A DNA stretch of 48,176 bases from Ferrovum sp. (GTDB taxonomy: Bacteria; Pseudomonadota; Gammaproteobacteria; Burkholderiales; Ferrovaceae): NCBI GenBank assembly GCA_019456405.1, contig WJXM01000006.1, forward strand, positions 1 to 48,176, given 5' to 3'. The position numbers and the translations under genes are program-made. Positions 20,888 to 30,859 of the stretch are shown here, piece by piece. A model generated the notes under the pieces. That model was not told the DNA's origin, searched no databases, and saw nothing but the letters and a program-made list of their open reading frames with translations. Every line of letters begins with the position of its first letter. The first letter of the stretch is position 1.

Positions 20888-22774
20888 CTAACCAAGGGCG
20901 CGGTTCGGTTGGGTCAGTGACTGCAGGCGCGCCTGTATTTGACGCTCCAATCCGGGCGCATCCAGGCCGCAATCTTGCCATAACTGGCTGACTTCACCCT
21001 GGTCGATGAAGTGATCGGGAAGGCCCAGGTGGAGAAGCGGCATGGAGATCTGATGGCGGGACAGGCATTCTCCCACGGCACTTCCTGCTCCACCCATCAG
21101 GGCGTTTTCTTCCACGGTGACGATCAGGTCATGGGTCAGGGCCATTTCCAGGATCAGAGCCTCGTCCAGCGGCTTGATGAAGCGCATGTTGACCACGGTG
21201 GCCTGTAAGCGTTGTCCGGCTTCCAGAGCGGGCGCAAGCATGCTGCCAAAAGCGAGTAGAACGACACTTTTCCCCCGTTGCCGCACTTCGGCTTTTCCGA
21301 CGGACAGGGTCGAGAGCGTGGGGTCGATGGGGGTTCCCGGCCCACGTCCGCGCGGATAACGCACGGCACTGGGACCCTTCAGTGCGAAGGCAGTACTCAG
21401 CATCTGACGACATTCGTTTTCATCGCTGGGTGCCATGATCGTCAGGTTGGGGAGGGGGCGCAGGTAAGACAGGTCAAATTGTCCTGCATGGGTTGCGCCA
21501 TCAGCGCCGACCAGGCCAGCCCGGTCAATGGCCAGAACCACGGGCAGGTTCTGCAGGGCGATGTCGTGAATCAGTTGGTCATAGGCTCGTTGCAGGAAAG
21601 TGGAATAAATGGCGACCACCGGTTTCATGCCTTCACAAGCCAACCCGGCCGCAAAAGTCAGGGCATGTTGCTCGGCGATTCCGACGTCGAAATAACGTTC
21701 GGGATAAAGCTGGGCAAAATGGGTGAGGCCGGAGCCTTCGCACATGGCCGGCGTGATTCCGACCAGGCGGGCATCGGCGGCTGCCATGTCACACAGCCAT
21801 TGGCCAAAGATATCCGTGTACGTGGGAGCCGAACTGATTTTGGGTTGAATGCCCTGGTCGGGGTCGAAGGGGGTGACTCCGTGATACCGGATCGGGTCTT
21901 CCTCAGCGGGAGGGTAGCCTTTTCCTTTACGTGTCACCACATGAAGAAATTGGGGGCCTTCCAACTTGCGTACATTGGTCAGAGTGGCGACCAGAATATC
22001 CAGATCATGGCCATCGATGGGGCCGATATAGTTGAAGCCGAATTCCTCGAACAAAGTGGCTGGCGGGGTCATCATCCCCTTCATGTGTTCTTCCCAGCGT
22101 TTTGCAAACTCCAGAATGGGCGGAGCAACTCCCAGGACTTTTTCACTGCCCCGCCGCACCGAATTGTACAGGCGTCCGGACAGGATACGGGCCAAATGGT
22201 GTTGCAAGGCACCCACCGGGGGGGAAATGGACATGTCGTTGTCATTGAGGACGACGATCAGGTTGGCCCCCGTATTCTTGGCGTTGTTCATGGCCTCGAA
22301 GGCCATGCCGCCAGTCAAGGCGCCATCGCCGATGACGGCGATGGCCCGTTCACTTTTGCCGGCACGGTGAAAAGCCGTCGCCATGCCCAGAGCTGCGCTG
22401 AGGGATGTGCTGGAGTGGGCCGTACCGAAGGCGTCGTATTCGCTTTCACTGCGTTTGGGAAACCCGGACAAGCCGCCTTTCATGCGCAGGTGCGCCATGT
22501 CGGCGCGACGCCCGGTCAGGATCTTGTGGGCATAGGTCTGATGTCCCACGTCCCAGACCAGACGATCGCGTGGGGTATCGAACACATAATGCAAGGCCAG
22601 GGCCAGTTCCACGGTGCCCAGATTGCTTGATAGATGGCCCCCGGTGCGGGCCACGCTGTGCAGGATGAATTGGCGGAGTTCCGTGGCCAGATAAGGGAGC
22701 GCGCGACGCTCGAGACGGCGAAGGTCGGCGGGGAAATGAATCTGGTCGAGAGTGGGTGGGGGGGAATTGGGCAT
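20888..22774 (-). CDS. dxs: 1-deoxy-D-xylulose-5-phosphate synthase
   Basis: The thiamine-diphosphate enzyme that joins pyruvate and glyceraldehyde 3-phosphate, the entry step of the MEP isoprenoid pathway. The 628 residues include [48 protein letters not shown] with the ThDP/Mg site, and a transketolase-type C-terminal half with [15 protein letters not shown]. It follows ispA by four bases in the same direction, coupling precursor synthesis to prenyl chain extension; ispH lies elsewhere in the window. Confidence 0.97.
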   Translation of the reverse strand: MPNSPPPTLDQIHFPADLRRLERRALPYLATELRQFILHSVARTGGHLSSNLGTVELALALHYVFDTPRDRLVWDVGHQTYAHKILTGRRADMAHLRMKGGLSGFPKRSESEYDAFGTAHSSTSLSAALGMATAFHRAGKSERAIAVIGDGALTGGMAFEAMNNAKNTGANLIVVLNDNDMSISPPVGALQHHLARILSGRLYNSVRRGSEKVLGVAPPILEFAKRWEEHMKGMMTPPATLFEEFGFNYIGPIDGHDLDILVATLTNVRKLEGPQFLHVVTRKGKGYPPAEEDPIRYHGVTPFDPDQGIQPKISSAPTYTDIFGQWLCDMAAADARLVGITPAMCEGSGLTHFAQLYPERYFDVGIAEQHALTFAAGLACEGMKPVVAIYSTFLQRAYDQLIHDIALQNLPVVLAIDRAGLVGADGATHAGQFDLSYLRPLPNLTIMAPSDENECRQMLSTAFALKGPSAVRYPRGRGPGTPIDPTLSTLSVGKAEVRQRGKSVVLLAFGSMLAPALEAGQRLQATVVNMRFIKPLDEALILEMALTHDLIVTVEENALMGGAGSAVGECLSRHQISMPLLHLGLPDHFIDQGEVSQLWQDCGLDAPGLERQIQARLQSLTQPNRALG

Positions 22775-22778
22775 GCGT

Positions 22779-23681
22779 TCAATGATGACGTGTGCTCATG
22801 AAGCGCGTCAAGTCTTCCAGGCGCTGGGTGGCCAGAGGCAGACAGGCAAGGGTACGCAGCGCTTCCTGTTCCAGTTCTTCTGCACGTTCCCGGGCAGGGC
22901 CCAGTCCCAGGAGGGTGACGTAGGTAGCTTTTTGGTGGGCATCATCCTTGCCCGCCGTTTTTCCGAGGGTGACGGTATCCATGGTGGCATCCAGAATGTC
23001 GTCGACGACCTGGAACAGCAATCCCACCCGATTGGCAAAATGGGTCAGATGTTGCAGGTCGGCGGCCTCCAGAGGAGCGGATCCACAATGTGCCCCCATC
23101 AGGATGGCGGCGCGGATCAGGGCTCCTGTTTTTTTGAGGTGCATGATCTCCAGTTCGGGCAGAGGAAGAGGGGTGGTCGTGCTCTCCAGATCGATGGCTT
23201 GTCCCCCTGCCATTCCGCGTGAACCGCTGGCGACGGCCAGTAAATGAATCAGGGGAATTGGGTCGGGCTGTAGACGGGTCTCCGATTCTTCTGTCAGCCA
23301 TTGAAAAGCCAGGGATTGCAGCGCATCTCCTGCCAGCAAGGCGATGGCTTCGCCGAACTGGATATGACAGGTGGGTTTGCCTCGGCGCAGGACATCGTTG
23401 TCCATACAGGGCAGATCGTCGTGAATCAGGGAGTAGGTGTGAATCAATTCCAGGCTGCCTGCCACGCAGAGCAGGCGCGCACGCGGCGCGTCGACCAATT
23501 CTCCGGCAGCCAGCGCCAGCAGGGCACGGATGCGCTTTCCCCCACCCAGGGTGGCGTGCCGCATGGCCTCGTGCAAACGGGCGGGGGCGACATTGGGAGC
23601 GGGTAACCGCTGGTCCAGGAATGATTCCATGGCGGCCCACTGTTCCCTCATCCAATCGGCAAAACCAGGGGATACGGTCAT
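22779..23681 (-). CDS. ispA: Farnesyl/geranyl diphosphate synthase
   Basis: A short-chain trans-prenyltransferase of 300 residues that builds farnesyl diphosphate from IPP and DMAPP. The first aspartate-rich motif is [20 protein letters not shown], with the two extra residues seen in bacterial FPP synthases. The second is [23 protein letters not shown] near residue 50 fits the IPP-binding region. The start overlaps xseB by four bases (ATGA). Confidence 0.95.
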   Translation of the reverse strand: MTVSPGFADWMREQWAAMESFLDQRLPAPNVAPARLHEAMRHATLGGGKRIRALLALAAGELVDAPRARLLCVAGSLELIHTYSLIHDDLPCMDNDVLRRGKPTCHIQFGEAIALLAGDALQSLAFQWLTEESETRLQPDPIPLIHLLAVASGSRGMAGGQAIDLESTTTPLPLPELEIMHLKKTGALIRAAILMGAHCGSAPLEAADLQHLTHFANRVGLLFQVVDDILDATMDTVTLGKTAGKDDAHQKATYVTLLGLGPARERAEELEQEALRTLACLPLATQRLEDLTRFMSTRHH

Positions 23682-23899
23682 GAGGTACGATAATCCTGCA
23701 ATTTTTCTCCCTCCAGTATCTGGATGCGTTGTTCCGCTTCTGCAAGACGGGTCTGACAGTAATTCAATAAAAAAGTGCCCCGCTGGTAAGTGGTCAGGGC
23801 TTCTTCCAGAGTCAGTGGATCATTTTCCAGACGGTTCAACTGACCTTCCAGTTCCTTCAGGGCACTTTCATAACTTTCTGGCGCGGCGGGTTCGGTCAT
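23678..23899 (-). CDS. xseB: Exodeoxyribonuclease VII small subunit
   Basis: The small subunit of the single-strand-specific exonuclease VII. The 73 residues contain YESALKELEGQLNRLENDPL and LEEALTTYQRGTFLLNYCQ, the family pattern of a short helical hairpin. ATG at 23899 matches family N-termini; an in-frame ATG at 23929 would add ten residues and cannot be excluded. It heads the xseB-ispA-dxs-folE2 run. The large subunit gene is not in the window. Confidence 0.9.
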   Translation of the reverse strand: MTEPAAPESYESALKELEGQLNRLENDPLTLEEALTTYQRGTFLLNYCQTRLAEAEQRIQILEGEKLQDYRTS

Positions 23900-23962
23900 G
23901 GCAGTGATCTCGAAGAAGAGGGTATTCATGCCCCAAAACGCCTCATTCTAACTGATCAGTGT

Positions 23963-24000
23963 CCCTTTTGTGGGGTTTCAGGGTATAATCACCCTTTTGT
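23963..24000 (+). promoter_or_regulatory. Promoter -10 and repeats ahead of the Rieske oxygenase gene
   Basis: A perfect TATAAT lies at 23984-23989 but without a good -35. A 9-bp direct repeat CCCTTTTGT occurs at 23963-23971 and 23992-24000, flanking the -10. The -10 also sits in the loop of a small AGGGT/ACCCT hairpin followed by TTTTG, so a minor terminator reading is possible. The leader to 24074 would be about 78 nt. Confidence 0.45.
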
Positions 24001-24073
24001 CCGTTAGGCCGCCAAGGCGATCCTGACATCATACAACCTGCATTCTTTGCGCTTTACTTGAGAGGGTGTGGAC

Positions 24074-25168
24074 ATGAGCAGTTTGGGATCCATGTCACAA
24101 TTCTCCAGTGCCTTGCCTCATTTACCATTGCGCTGGTACACCGACCCCACCTTTGAACAGGTGGAGCGGGAAGGTTTATTCCTGAAATCCCCCCAGTACG
24201 TGGGGCATGAACTCGTGGTGCCCGGAGCCGGTGATTATTTTTCCTTGCCGTGGCGCGATCATGGACAGGTTCTGGTCAATGATGGTCACTCGGTGGCATT
24301 GTTGTCCAATGTCTGCCGCCATCGCCAGGCCATCATGCTGCAGGGGCGCGGACATGCTCAGAACATCGTATGTCCGCTTCATCGCTGGACCTATGATCTG
24401 AGTGGTCGTTTGGCGGGCGCTCCCCATTTTGCCAACCAGCCTTGCCTGGATCTGGAACGTTCCGAACTGCTGCGCTGGAATGGGCTGCTCTTTGAAGGAG
24501 GAGAATCGGTCCTGCGGGAGTTGGCGCAGTGCCGGGCGGCGCGGGATCTGGATTTTTCCGGATATCAACTGGATTCGATCAAGACCTTTCATCATCACTT
24601 CAACTGGAAAACCTTCATCGAGGTCTATCTCGAGGATTACCATGTGGTGCCCTTTCATCCAGGGCTGTCCGGTTTTGTGAATTGTGACGACCTGCGCTGG
24701 GAATTCGGGGCGGGTTACAGTGTGCAGACCGTGGGGTTGAAGGATCACCTGAAAAAAGCCGGGTCGCCCGTTTATCAGCTGTGGCATGAGGTGGTCCGGC
24801 GTTACAGTGGCGAGCGTGAACCCCTCAACGGGGCGATCTGGATGGTCATTTACCCCAATATCATGGTGGAATGGTATCCCCATGTGCTGGTGGTCAGTAC
24901 GGTGTGGCCTGCGGGCCCACACCAATGTACCAATGTGGTGGAGTTTTACTATCCTGAAGAAATCGTCCTGTTCGAGCGCGAATTCGTGGAAGCCCAACAG
25001 CAGGCTTATTTCGAAACCGCTCGGGAAGACGACGAGATTTGTGAGCGCATGGACCGGGGTCGCCGTGCCTTGGCCGTACGCGGACGCGAGGAGGGAGGGC
25101 CTTACCAATCCCCCATGGAAGATGGCATGTTGCATTTCCACGAGTTTTTGCATCGTCAATTGGGATGA
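24074..25168 (+). CDS. Rieske [2Fe-2S] ring-hydroxylating-type oxygenase alpha subunit
   Basis: A 364-residue Rieske non-haem iron oxygenase. The Rieske ligands are Cys81-x-His83 (NVCRHRQ) and Cys100-x2-His103 (CPLHRW). The mononuclear iron site is in EDYHVVPFHPGL (His190, His195), with a distal acidic ligand expected in the REDDEICERMD region. No ferredoxin or reductase partner gene is adjacent, and the substrate is unknown. The gene is divergent from xseB-ispA-dxs; I recall the same Rieske/xseB/ispA/dxs grouping in other Betaproteobacteria, so an isoprenoid- or membrane-lipid-related role is possible but unproven. ATG 24074 is preferred over GTG 24068 for Shine-Dalgarno spacing. Confidence 0.88.
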   Translation: MSSLGSMSQFSSALPHLPLRWYTDPTFEQVEREGLFLKSPQYVGHELVVPGAGDYFSLPWRDHGQVLVNDGHSVALLSNVCRHRQAIMLQGRGHAQNIVCPLHRWTYDLSGRLAGAPHFANQPCLDLERSELLRWNGLLFEGGESVLRELAQCRAARDLDFSGYQLDSIKTFHHHFNWKTFIEVYLEDYHVVPFHPGLSGFVNCDDLRWEFGAGYSVQTVGLKDHLKKAGSPVYQLWHEVVRRYSGEREPLNGAIWMVIYPNIMVEWYPHVLVVSTVWPAGPHQCTNVVEFYYPEEIVLFEREFVEAQQQAYFETAREDDEICERMDRGRRALAVRGREEGGPYQSPMEDGMLHFHEFLHRQLG

Positions 25169-25171
25169 TGC

Positions 25172-25201
25172 TTGTGCCTTCGGGTCTGATTGGCTTATAA
25201 T
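25172..25201 (+). promoter_or_regulatory. Promoter of the rpsP operon
   Basis: A perfect TATAAT (25196-25201) has a weak TTGTGC (25172-25177) 18 bp upstream. Predicted initiation near 25208 gives a leader of about 53 nt before rpsP. Confidence 0.5.
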
Positions 25202-25260
25202 CAAAGACTTTTCGGTGCGAGGGGTGTTCCCGCGTGCCACTCTGACAGGAACAGGTAAAC

Positions 25261-25521
25261 ATGGTTGTGATCCGTTTGTCCCGTGGCGGTGCACGTAATC
25301 GTCCTTTTTATAATGTGGTCGTGGCTGATTCCCGTAATCGGCGCGATGGTCGTTTTATCGAGCGTTTGGGGTTTTATAACCCACTGAGCGTTGCAGGAGC
25401 CGTCGATGCCCTGCGTCTCGATCTGGCACGTGTGGCCTTTTGGCAGGAGCGTGGGGCCCAGGTTTCTGACGCAGTGGCTAAGTTGGTCAAACGTGTCGGA
25501 GCACAAACTGTCGCTGCCTGA
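25261..25521 (+). CDS. rpsP: 30S ribosomal protein S16
   Basis: S16 is a 30S assembly protein. The 86-residue sequence starts [20 protein letters not shown], then [19 protein letters not shown], the family signature. It leads the classical rpsP-rimM-trmD-rplS operon. An AGGA lies 10 bases ahead of the ATG. Its 3' end overlaps the likely rimM start by 29 bp. Confidence 0.98.
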   Translation: MVVIRLSRGGARNRPFYNVVVADSRNRRDGRFIERLGFYNPLSVAGAVDALRLDLARVAFWQERGAQVSDAVAKLVKRVGAQTVAA

Positions 25522-26014
25522 CTGGGTGGTGATGGGGCGCATCGGCACCCCTTTCGGGGTCAAAGGATGGGTGCGCGTCCATACCTACAGTGAGTCGCTG
25601 GACAGTTTGTCCCACTATGCCGAGTGGGGGTTGGGAAAAGAGGGCCGATATCAGCGGTATGTGCTGGTAGATTGGCAGATACAGGGAGGAGGATTGGTCG
25701 CTTCCCTGGAGGGCGTGACGGACCGTACCCAGGCAGAACTTTTGCGGGGTCTCGAGGTGGTCATCCCGCATAGTGAATTGCCTGCCTTGGGGCCGGACGA
25801 GTTTTATTGGTCCGATCTGGTGGGGATGTCCGTGTGTAATGACGCGGGTGAAGCGTTGGGAACGGTTCAGGAATTGCTCGAAACAGGCGCACATCCGGTA
25901 TTGGTGGTGCGTGCAGGCGAGACGGAACGGCTCATTCCCTTCGTCGCTCCCGTGTTGCGGGAGGTGCGTCTGGCCGAGGGCGTGATACGGGTGGACTGGG
26001 GACTGGATTACTGA
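25493..26014 (+). CDS. rimM: Ribosome maturation factor RimM
   Basis: RimM assists maturation of the 30S head by binding S19. The 173-residue product has [40 protein letters not shown] and a PRC-barrel end ([11 protein letters not shown], then [11 protein letters not shown]). The start is not settled: GTG 25493 gives the usual family length but overlaps rpsP by 29 bp, while GTG 25526 or ATG 25532 would begin right at the conserved core without a clear ribosome-binding site. Its stop shares one base with the trmD start. Confidence 0.92.
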   Translation: MSEHKLSLPDWVVMGRIGTPFGVKGWVRVHTYSESLDSLSHYAEWGLGKEGRYQRYVLVDWQIQGGGLVASLEGVTDRTQAELLRGLEVVIPHSELPALGPDEFYWSDLVGMSVCNDAGEALGTVQELLETGAHPVLVVRAGETERLIPFVAPVLREVRLAEGVIRVDWGLDY

Positions 26015-26787
26015 TGACCTATGTCTTTGACGTAGTCACGCTGTTTCCGGAAATGTTTTCTGCGCTGACCCAGCATGGGGTGACCCGCCGTGCGTTGGAG
26101 CAGGGAATCTGGTCCTTCACCCCGTGGAATCCCCGCACCTTCACCACGGACAACTACCATACGGTGGATGACCGCCCCTACGGTGGGGGGCCGGGGATGG
26201 TGATGTTGCCCGATCCCCTGTTGAAGGCCTTGAATGCCGCGCGTACCCGGCAACAGGGATTGGGTGTCGGACAAACCCATGTGGTGTATCTGTCGCCGCA
26301 GGGAAAGCCCCTCGATCATGGGCGCGTGATGGAATTGACCCGGCGGGAGGGATTGATCCTGCTGGCGGGGCGATATGAAGGCATCGACCAGCGCGTCATC
26401 GACTGCGCGGTGGATGAAGAAATATCCCTGGGGGATTATGTGTTGTCGGGGGGGGAATTGCCCGCCATGACTTTGATGGATGCAGTGATCCGACAGTTAC
26501 CCGGAACTCTGGGTAACCAGGGGTCCGTGGGGGTGGAATCTTTCGTGCAGGGGTTGCTGGAAGCGCCGCACTATACCCGCCCGGAACTCTATGAAGGAAT
26601 GGCAGTACCTCCAGTGTTGATGTCGGGCAATCATGCCCACATCCAACGCTGGCGCAGGATGCAGTCTCTTGGGTGCACCTGGAAAAAACGCCCGGATATG
26701 TTGGCTCGCCAACCGCTTTCCGGGGATGATGAAAAACTCTTGAAAGAGTATCAAATGGTCTTCGAGGCCAAAGGAATCAACCCATGA
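26014..26787 (+). CDS. trmD: tRNA (guanine(37)-N1)-methyltransferase TrmD
   Basis: A SPOUT-class trefoil-knot methyltransferase making m1G37, which prevents +1 frameshifting. The 257 residues include [28 protein letters not shown] and [19 protein letters not shown], covering the knot and AdoMet site. It overlaps rimM by one base and rplS by four. Confidence 0.97.
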   Translation: MTYVFDVVTLFPEMFSALTQHGVTRRALEQGIWSFTPWNPRTFTTDNYHTVDDRPYGGGPGMVMLPDPLLKALNAARTRQQGLGVGQTHVVYLSPQGKPLDHGRVMELTRREGLILLAGRYEGIDQRVIDCAVDEEISLGDYVLSGGELPAMTLMDAVIRQLPGTLGNQGSVGVESFVQGLLEAPHYTRPELYEGMAVPPVLMSGNHAHIQRWRRMQSLGCTWKKRPDMLARQPLSGDDEKLLKEYQMVFEAKGINP

Positions 26788-27167
26788 ATATCATCGAACA
26801 ACTCGAACAGGAAGAAATGGCCCGCTTGAGCAAAACCATCCCGGATTTTGCGCCGGGCGACACCGTGGTGGTCAGTGTTGCCGTGGTGGAAGGCGAACGT
26901 AAACGGGTCCAGGCCTTTGAAGGCGTGGTCATTGCCAAGCGCAATCGTGGCCTGAACTCGGCTTTCATCGTGCGCAAGGTTTCTTCCGGAGAAGGGGTGG
27001 AAAGGACCTTTCAGACCTGGTCTCCCTCGATTACGGGCATCGAAGTGAAGCGGCGTGGCGATGTGCGACGCGCCAAACTGTATTACTTGCGTGATCGTTC
27101 CGGCAAGTCGGCCCGCATTCGCGAAAAATTGCCCAGCCGCGTCAATACGGCGGCCAAACCTCGCTAA
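26784..27167 (+). CDS. rplS: 50S ribosomal protein L19
   Basis: L19 lies at the 30S-50S interface. The 127 residues begin [20 protein letters not shown] and include [30 protein letters not shown] and [19 protein letters not shown], the family signature. It ends the ribosomal part of the operon; a compact hairpin follows before xerD. Confidence 0.98.
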   Translation: MNIIEQLEQEEMARLSKTIPDFAPGDTVVVSVAVVEGERKRVQAFEGVVIAKRNRGLNSAFIVRKVSSGEGVERTFQTWSPSITGIEVKRRGDVRRAKLYYLRDRSGKSARIREKLPSRVNTAAKPR

Positions 27168-27172
27168 GGTTT

Positions 27173-27189
27173 CCTCCTCGACGAGGAGG
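27173..27189 (+). promoter_or_regulatory. Hairpin masking the xerD ribosome-binding site
   Basis: CCTCCTCG (27173-27180) and CGAGGAGG (27182-27189) are perfect complements separated by one A. The stem would have about seven usable base pairs with a 3-nt loop. The downstream arm contains the strong Shine-Dalgarno AGGAGG (27184-27189), five bases before the xerD GTG. There is no T-run after it, so it is not an intrinsic terminator. A role in limiting xerD translation after rplS is inferred. Confidence 0.6.
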
Positions 27190-27194
27190 GAGAG

Positions 27195-28109
27195 GTGTCT
27201 GCGGTGGGAGAGGACTGGACGCTGGCTCTGGAAAGATTTTGCGACAGTCTATGGCTGGAAGAGGGCCTGGCCCGCAACACTCTGGACAGTTATCGGCGGG
27301 ATCTGATCCTCCTGGCAGGTTGGCTGGCGTCCCAATATGGGGCGGTTTCCCCTTATGAGGTGTCAGAACTCCAGTTGCAGGGGTGGCTGGCCTACCTCTT
27401 CCAGGGACGGCAGTTTTCCAGTACTAGTGCTGCCCGAGCCCTGTCCAGCGTACGACGCTTCTTCCAGTTTGCCGTACGCACGGAAAGGATGTCCGGAGAT
27501 CCTTCGCTCCGCCTGGAATCTCCGCGCATTCAACGAGGGCTCCCGCTCAGTCTCTCCGAAGGGGAGGTGGAAAGTTTGTTGCAGATTCCTCTGGTGGCGA
27601 CTCCCTTGGGTCTGCGCGATCGCGCCATGCTTGAAGTACTCTACGCCAGTGGTCTGCGAGTCAGTGAATTGGTGGACTTGCCCTTGGCCCATCTGGGGTT
27701 GGTCGAGGGAATCGTGCGGGTACAGGGCAAGGGAGGCAAGGAACGTCTGGTTCCTCTGGGAGAAGAGGCCAGGACGTGGCTCGAGCGCTATCTCAGGGAT
27801 GCTCGCCCCACTTTGTTGGCAGGGCAGCCGCACCGGGCCCTGTTTGTGACCCACCGACGGGACTCCATGACGCGCCAGGCTTTCTGGTACCGCATCAAAC
27901 TGTATGCGCGTCGTGCGGGAATCACTACGCCGCTCTCTCCTCATACCCTTCGTCATGCTTTTGCGACACATCTGGTGAATCATGGCGCCGATTTGCGAGT
28001 CGTCCAACTACTGCTCGGCCATGCCGATATTTCCACCACCCAAATCTATACACATGTGGCCCGAGAACGTTTGCGCCAGTTACACGCCCGTCATCATCCC
28101 CGAGGATAA
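27195..28109 (+). CDS. xerD: Tyrosine recombinase XerD
   Basis: XerD works with XerC at dif to resolve chromosome dimers. The 304-residue protein has an N-terminal SAM-like core-binding domain (about 1-100). The catalytic set is all present: Arg in YASGLRVSELVDLP, Lys in GKGGKERLVPLG, HTLRHAFATHL with His and Arg, and LLGHADISTTQIYTH with the final His and nucleophilic Tyr. XerD rather than XerC is suggested by overall sequence but is not certain. The GTG start has AGGAGG five bases upstream, inside a hairpin. It lies 27 bp after rplS and 3 bp before plsY. Confidence 0.92.
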   Translation: MSAVGEDWTLALERFCDSLWLEEGLARNTLDSYRRDLILLAGWLASQYGAVSPYEVSELQLQGWLAYLFQGRQFSSTSAARALSSVRRFFQFAVRTERMSGDPSLRLESPRIQRGLPLSLSEGEVESLLQIPLVATPLGLRDRAMLEVLYASGLRVSELVDLPLAHLGLVEGIVRVQGKGGKERLVPLGEEARTWLERYLRDARPTLLAGQPHRALFVTHRRDSMTRQAFWYRIKLYARRAGITTPLSPHTLRHAFATHLVNHGADLRVVQLLLGHADISTTQIYTHVARERLRQLHARHHPRG

Positions 28110-28112
28110 TCC

Positions 28113-28727
28113 ATGACCTCTGCCCGACTTATCCTGTTTCTTGTGACAGCAGGCGCTTATCTGATGGGTTCCCTGTCCTTTGCCGTGGTGGTCAGCCGTT
28201 TCATGAAACTGCCTGATCCCCGTTCCTTTGGCTCCAAAAATCCCGGTGCCACCAATATGCTGCGAGGAGGCAGTCGTCTGGGGGCGGCTATCGTGCTTCT
28301 GGGCGATGCACTCAAGGGGTGGCTGGCGGTATGGCTGGTGATGCGTATCCTGGTCCCGCTGGGGGCAGAGGATGTGGCCGTGGCGTTGGCGGCGATTGCC
28401 GTTTTTCTGGGGCATGGGTACCCCATTTTTTTCAGGTTCAAGGGGGGCAAGGGGGTCGCCACTGCCCTGGGTATTTTGCTGGCCTTGAATCCCCTCATGG
28501 GATTATGTGCCCTGATCGTCTGGCTGTCCGTCATGGCGGTGACCCGCATTTCATCCCTGTCGGCACTGTGTACTTCCCTGGCTACCCCTCTCTTCGGTCT
28601 GTTTTTTTTACAGACCTGGCTCCTGCGCGGGACCGTAGTTCTTCTGGCAGTGATTTTGCTGTTGCATCACCACGCCAATATTCGCAAATTGTTGGCAGGG
28701 CAGGAAACCATTTTTCGTCAGCGATGA
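28113..28727 (+). CDS. plsY: Glycerol-3-phosphate acyltransferase PlsY
   Basis: PlsY is an inner-membrane enzyme that transfers acyl groups from acyl-phosphate to glycerol 3-phosphate, the first step of phospholipid synthesis. The 204 residues have several hydrophobic segments. The three family motifs are GSKNPGATNMLR, DALKGWLAVWL and GHGYPIFFRFKGGKGVAT. GAGGA precedes the ATG. The gene converges on the c-di-GMP signalling block with a 41-bp spacer that holds only a 10-bp direct repeat, GCAAGTTGAT. Confidence 0.95.
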   Translation: MTSARLILFLVTAGAYLMGSLSFAVVVSRFMKLPDPRSFGSKNPGATNMLRGGSRLGAAIVLLGDALKGWLAVWLVMRILVPLGAEDVAVALAAIAVFLGHGYPIFFRFKGGKGVATALGILLALNPLMGLCALIVWLSVMAVTRISSLSALCTSLATPLFGLFFLQTWLLRGTVVLLAVILLLHHHANIRKLLAGQETIFRQR

Positions 28728-28768
28728 AAAGAAGTGTCAGCAAGTTGATCTGTTCGGCAAGTTGATTT

Positions 28769-30859
28769 TCACTGGGTGGGGCCCAGGCTAAAGGGAAAGT
28801 GAGTGCCACTGTTTTGTTTTTCGATCAGAGTGAAAAGTTCATCCGCGCCCAGGGGATGAGACAACAGGAACCCCTGGACTTCGGTGCAATGATGATCCGT
28901 CAAAAAGTTGAGTTGATGGGCATTTTCTACGCCCTCTGCCACGCTCTTCAAATCGAAACTTTGTGCCAGGGACAGGATGAGTCGGGTGTAAAGCGCATTG
29001 CCTTTGCTGTGGCCGAGATCGGTCAAAAGCGAACGATCCACCTTGAGGGTGTCGATTTTGAGTTGGTGAAGGGTATTGAGCGAAGAAACCCCTGAGTCGA
29101 ACCCATTGATGGCGATACGAACTCCCAACTTCTTGAGCGACTGTATCACGGAAAAATGACGGCTGCGGTTTTCCGTGATGATGTGACGTGCCAGTTCAAA
29201 CTCCAGCCAACAGGGTTCCATGTCGGTTTGGCGCAGGATGTTTTCCACGGTGACCAAAAAATGGTCATGGGTGAACTGTTTGTAGGTCAGATTGATGGCC
29301 AGTTTGATGGGAGGCTGACCGCGGGCGACCCATGATTTCCATTCCTGGCAAGCAGTAGACAAAATCCATTCGCCCAAAGGAACGATCAACCCCGAATCTT
29401 CCAGAGAAGAAATGAAATCCGTCGCATGCAACAATCCACGCTGCGGATGCCGCCAGCGGAGTAATGTTTCAACGCCGATGACCTTCCCGGAGGACAGGTC
29501 AAACTGAGGTTGGTAACTCAAGGAAAATTCCTGGTGGTCGAGCGCCTGAAGGATTTCTTCTTCGGTTTTTCTGGTTTCGATGTCAAAGGAATCCAGGTGC
29601 GAATTGAAGAAACGGAATTGATTTCTGCCAGACTTCTTGGCGACATACATGGCGGTATCCGCGTTCTCCAGTAACTCGTCTGCGGACAGTTCGGCATGAT
29701 GAGAAGCGATCCCGATGCTGACCGATAACTGTACTTTTCCTAATTCCTGAAGGGAGACGGGTTGGGAAACGGTGTCCAGAATCTTCTTTGCGATGGCCTC
29801 GAGATCAGTGGATCGGTTGATGTCGGTGAGAATGATGGAAAATTCATCGCCGCCCAGACGGGCGACGGTATCGGTTTCGCGTATGGCCGTGACCAGTCGT
29901 TCGGCGGTGGTTCGAAGGAGCAGGTCACCGGCGGCATGGCCCATGGAGTCATTGATCTGTTTGAAATGATCGATGTCGATGAACATGACCGTCACGCCGG
30001 TTTTCTGGCGCTTCCCGTGCAGGATGGCCTGTTCCAGTCGGTCGTTGAGAAAGAGGCGATTGGGCAGACCCGTGAGCGGGTCGTGATGGGCCAGATAGTG
30101 GAGTCTTTCCTCGGACAATTTGATGTCCGAAATGTCGGAAAAAACGATGACAAATCGGGAGGACTCCCGTTTGGAACGCGAAACTTCGCTGGCGTTCATG
30201 TGCGAGGGAAAGATCTCTCCCGATTTACGTCGTTGCCAAACTTCGCCCTGCCATGAACCCTGGGTGGTCAATACGTTCCAGAGCGTGGTGAGCGCATTTT
30301 CCTGCCGGTCGGACATGAGCGTTTGTACCGGACGCCCGATGACTTCATCGGCCTGATAGCCCATGATATTGGTAAAGGCCTGGTTGACATGGGTGATCAA
30401 CAGGGCACTGTCCACCATGATGATGCCTTCCAGCATGCATTCAAAGACTTTTGAGACCATTTTCAGGCCGACTTCGGTCTTTTTCCGTTCGATCGCATAG
30501 TGAAGCGAGCGGATCATGAGGTCTGCTTCTACGAATCCTTTCACGAGATAATCCTGCGCCCCCAGGGAAGCCAGTCGGGAGGCAACAGTTTTGTCATTGA
30601 GTGCCGTCAAAATGACGATGGGAACGTCGGGCGCAACTTCATGGATGCGGTGGAAGGTTTCGACCCCTTGGCTATCCGGAAGCGACAGATCCAGAAGTAT
30701 GGCATCAAAGGGAGATGAGGCGCGCGATTCCTCGATGACCATCAGGGCCCCGTTCAAGGATTCACAATGAACCAGTTCGATGGGAGGGCTCTCACCCAGC
30801 AGCATCAGGTTGAATAACCGGGCATCCCCAGGATTGTCCTCTACCAGAAGGAGTTTCAT
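28769..30859 (-). CDS. Receiver-PAS-GGDEF-EAL protein with degenerate EAL domain
   Basis: A 696-residue signalling protein, last in a five-gene operon. Residues 1-120 are a receiver with LLVEDNPGD, phosphoacceptor Asp57 ([11 protein letters not shown]) and Lys108. A PAS domain follows (about 135-250), then a diguanylate cyclase domain with intact RLGGDEF (336-340) and an RETD inhibitory site (327-330). The EAL domain (about 435-685) keeps ETLLRW and a KVD lysine, but the metal-binding DDFG motif reads NGFD (585-588), and the ITES-like segment reads ELAR. Synthesis of c-di-GMP is therefore likely; hydrolysis is unlikely. The ATG at 30859 overlaps the upstream receiver gene by four bases, suggesting shared phosphorelay control. 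Confidence 0.93.
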   Translation of the reverse strand: MKLLLVEDNPGDARLFNLMLLGESPPIELVHCESLNGALMVIEESRASSPFDAILLDLSLPDSQGVETFHRIHEVAPDVPIVILTALNDKTVASRLASLGAQDYLVKGFVEADLMIRSLHYAIERKKTEVGLKMVSKVFECMLEGIIMVDSALLITHVNQAFTNIMGYQADEVIGRPVQTLMSDRQENALTTLWNVLTTQGSWQGEVWQRRKSGEIFPSHMNASEVSRSKRESSRFVIVFSDISDIKLSEERLHYLAHHDPLTGLPNRLFLNDRLEQAILHGKRQKTGVTVMFIDIDHFKQINDSMGHAAGDLLLRTTAERLVTAIRETDTVARLGGDEFSIILTDINRSTDLEAIAKKILDTVSQPVSLQELGKVQLSVSIGIASHHAELSADELLENADTAMYVAKKSGRNQFRFFNSHLDSFDIETRKTEEEILQALDHQEFSLSYQPQFDLSSGKVIGVETLLRWRHPQRGLLHATDFISSLEDSGLIVPLGEWILSTACQEWKSWVARGQPPIKLAINLTYKQFTHDHFLVTVENILRQTDMEPCWLEFELARHIITENRSRHFSVIQSLKKLGVRIAINGFDSGVSSLNTLHQLKIDTLKVDRSLLTDLGHSKGNALYTRLILSLAQSFDLKSVAEGVENAHQLNFLTDHHCTEVQGFLLSHPLGADELFTLIEKQNSGTHFPFSLGPTQ

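Noticed and set aside
21278-22630. A 450-residue open frame antisense to dxs
   Set aside because: dxs motifs are unmistakable; this frame shows no motif and starts inside the gene.
28740-28766. Direct repeat GCAAGTTGAT, two copies 17 bp apart, between plsY and the signalling block
   Set aside because: Two copies are too few for a repeat array, there is no symmetry, and chance or local duplication is enough; noted only in the plsY entry.
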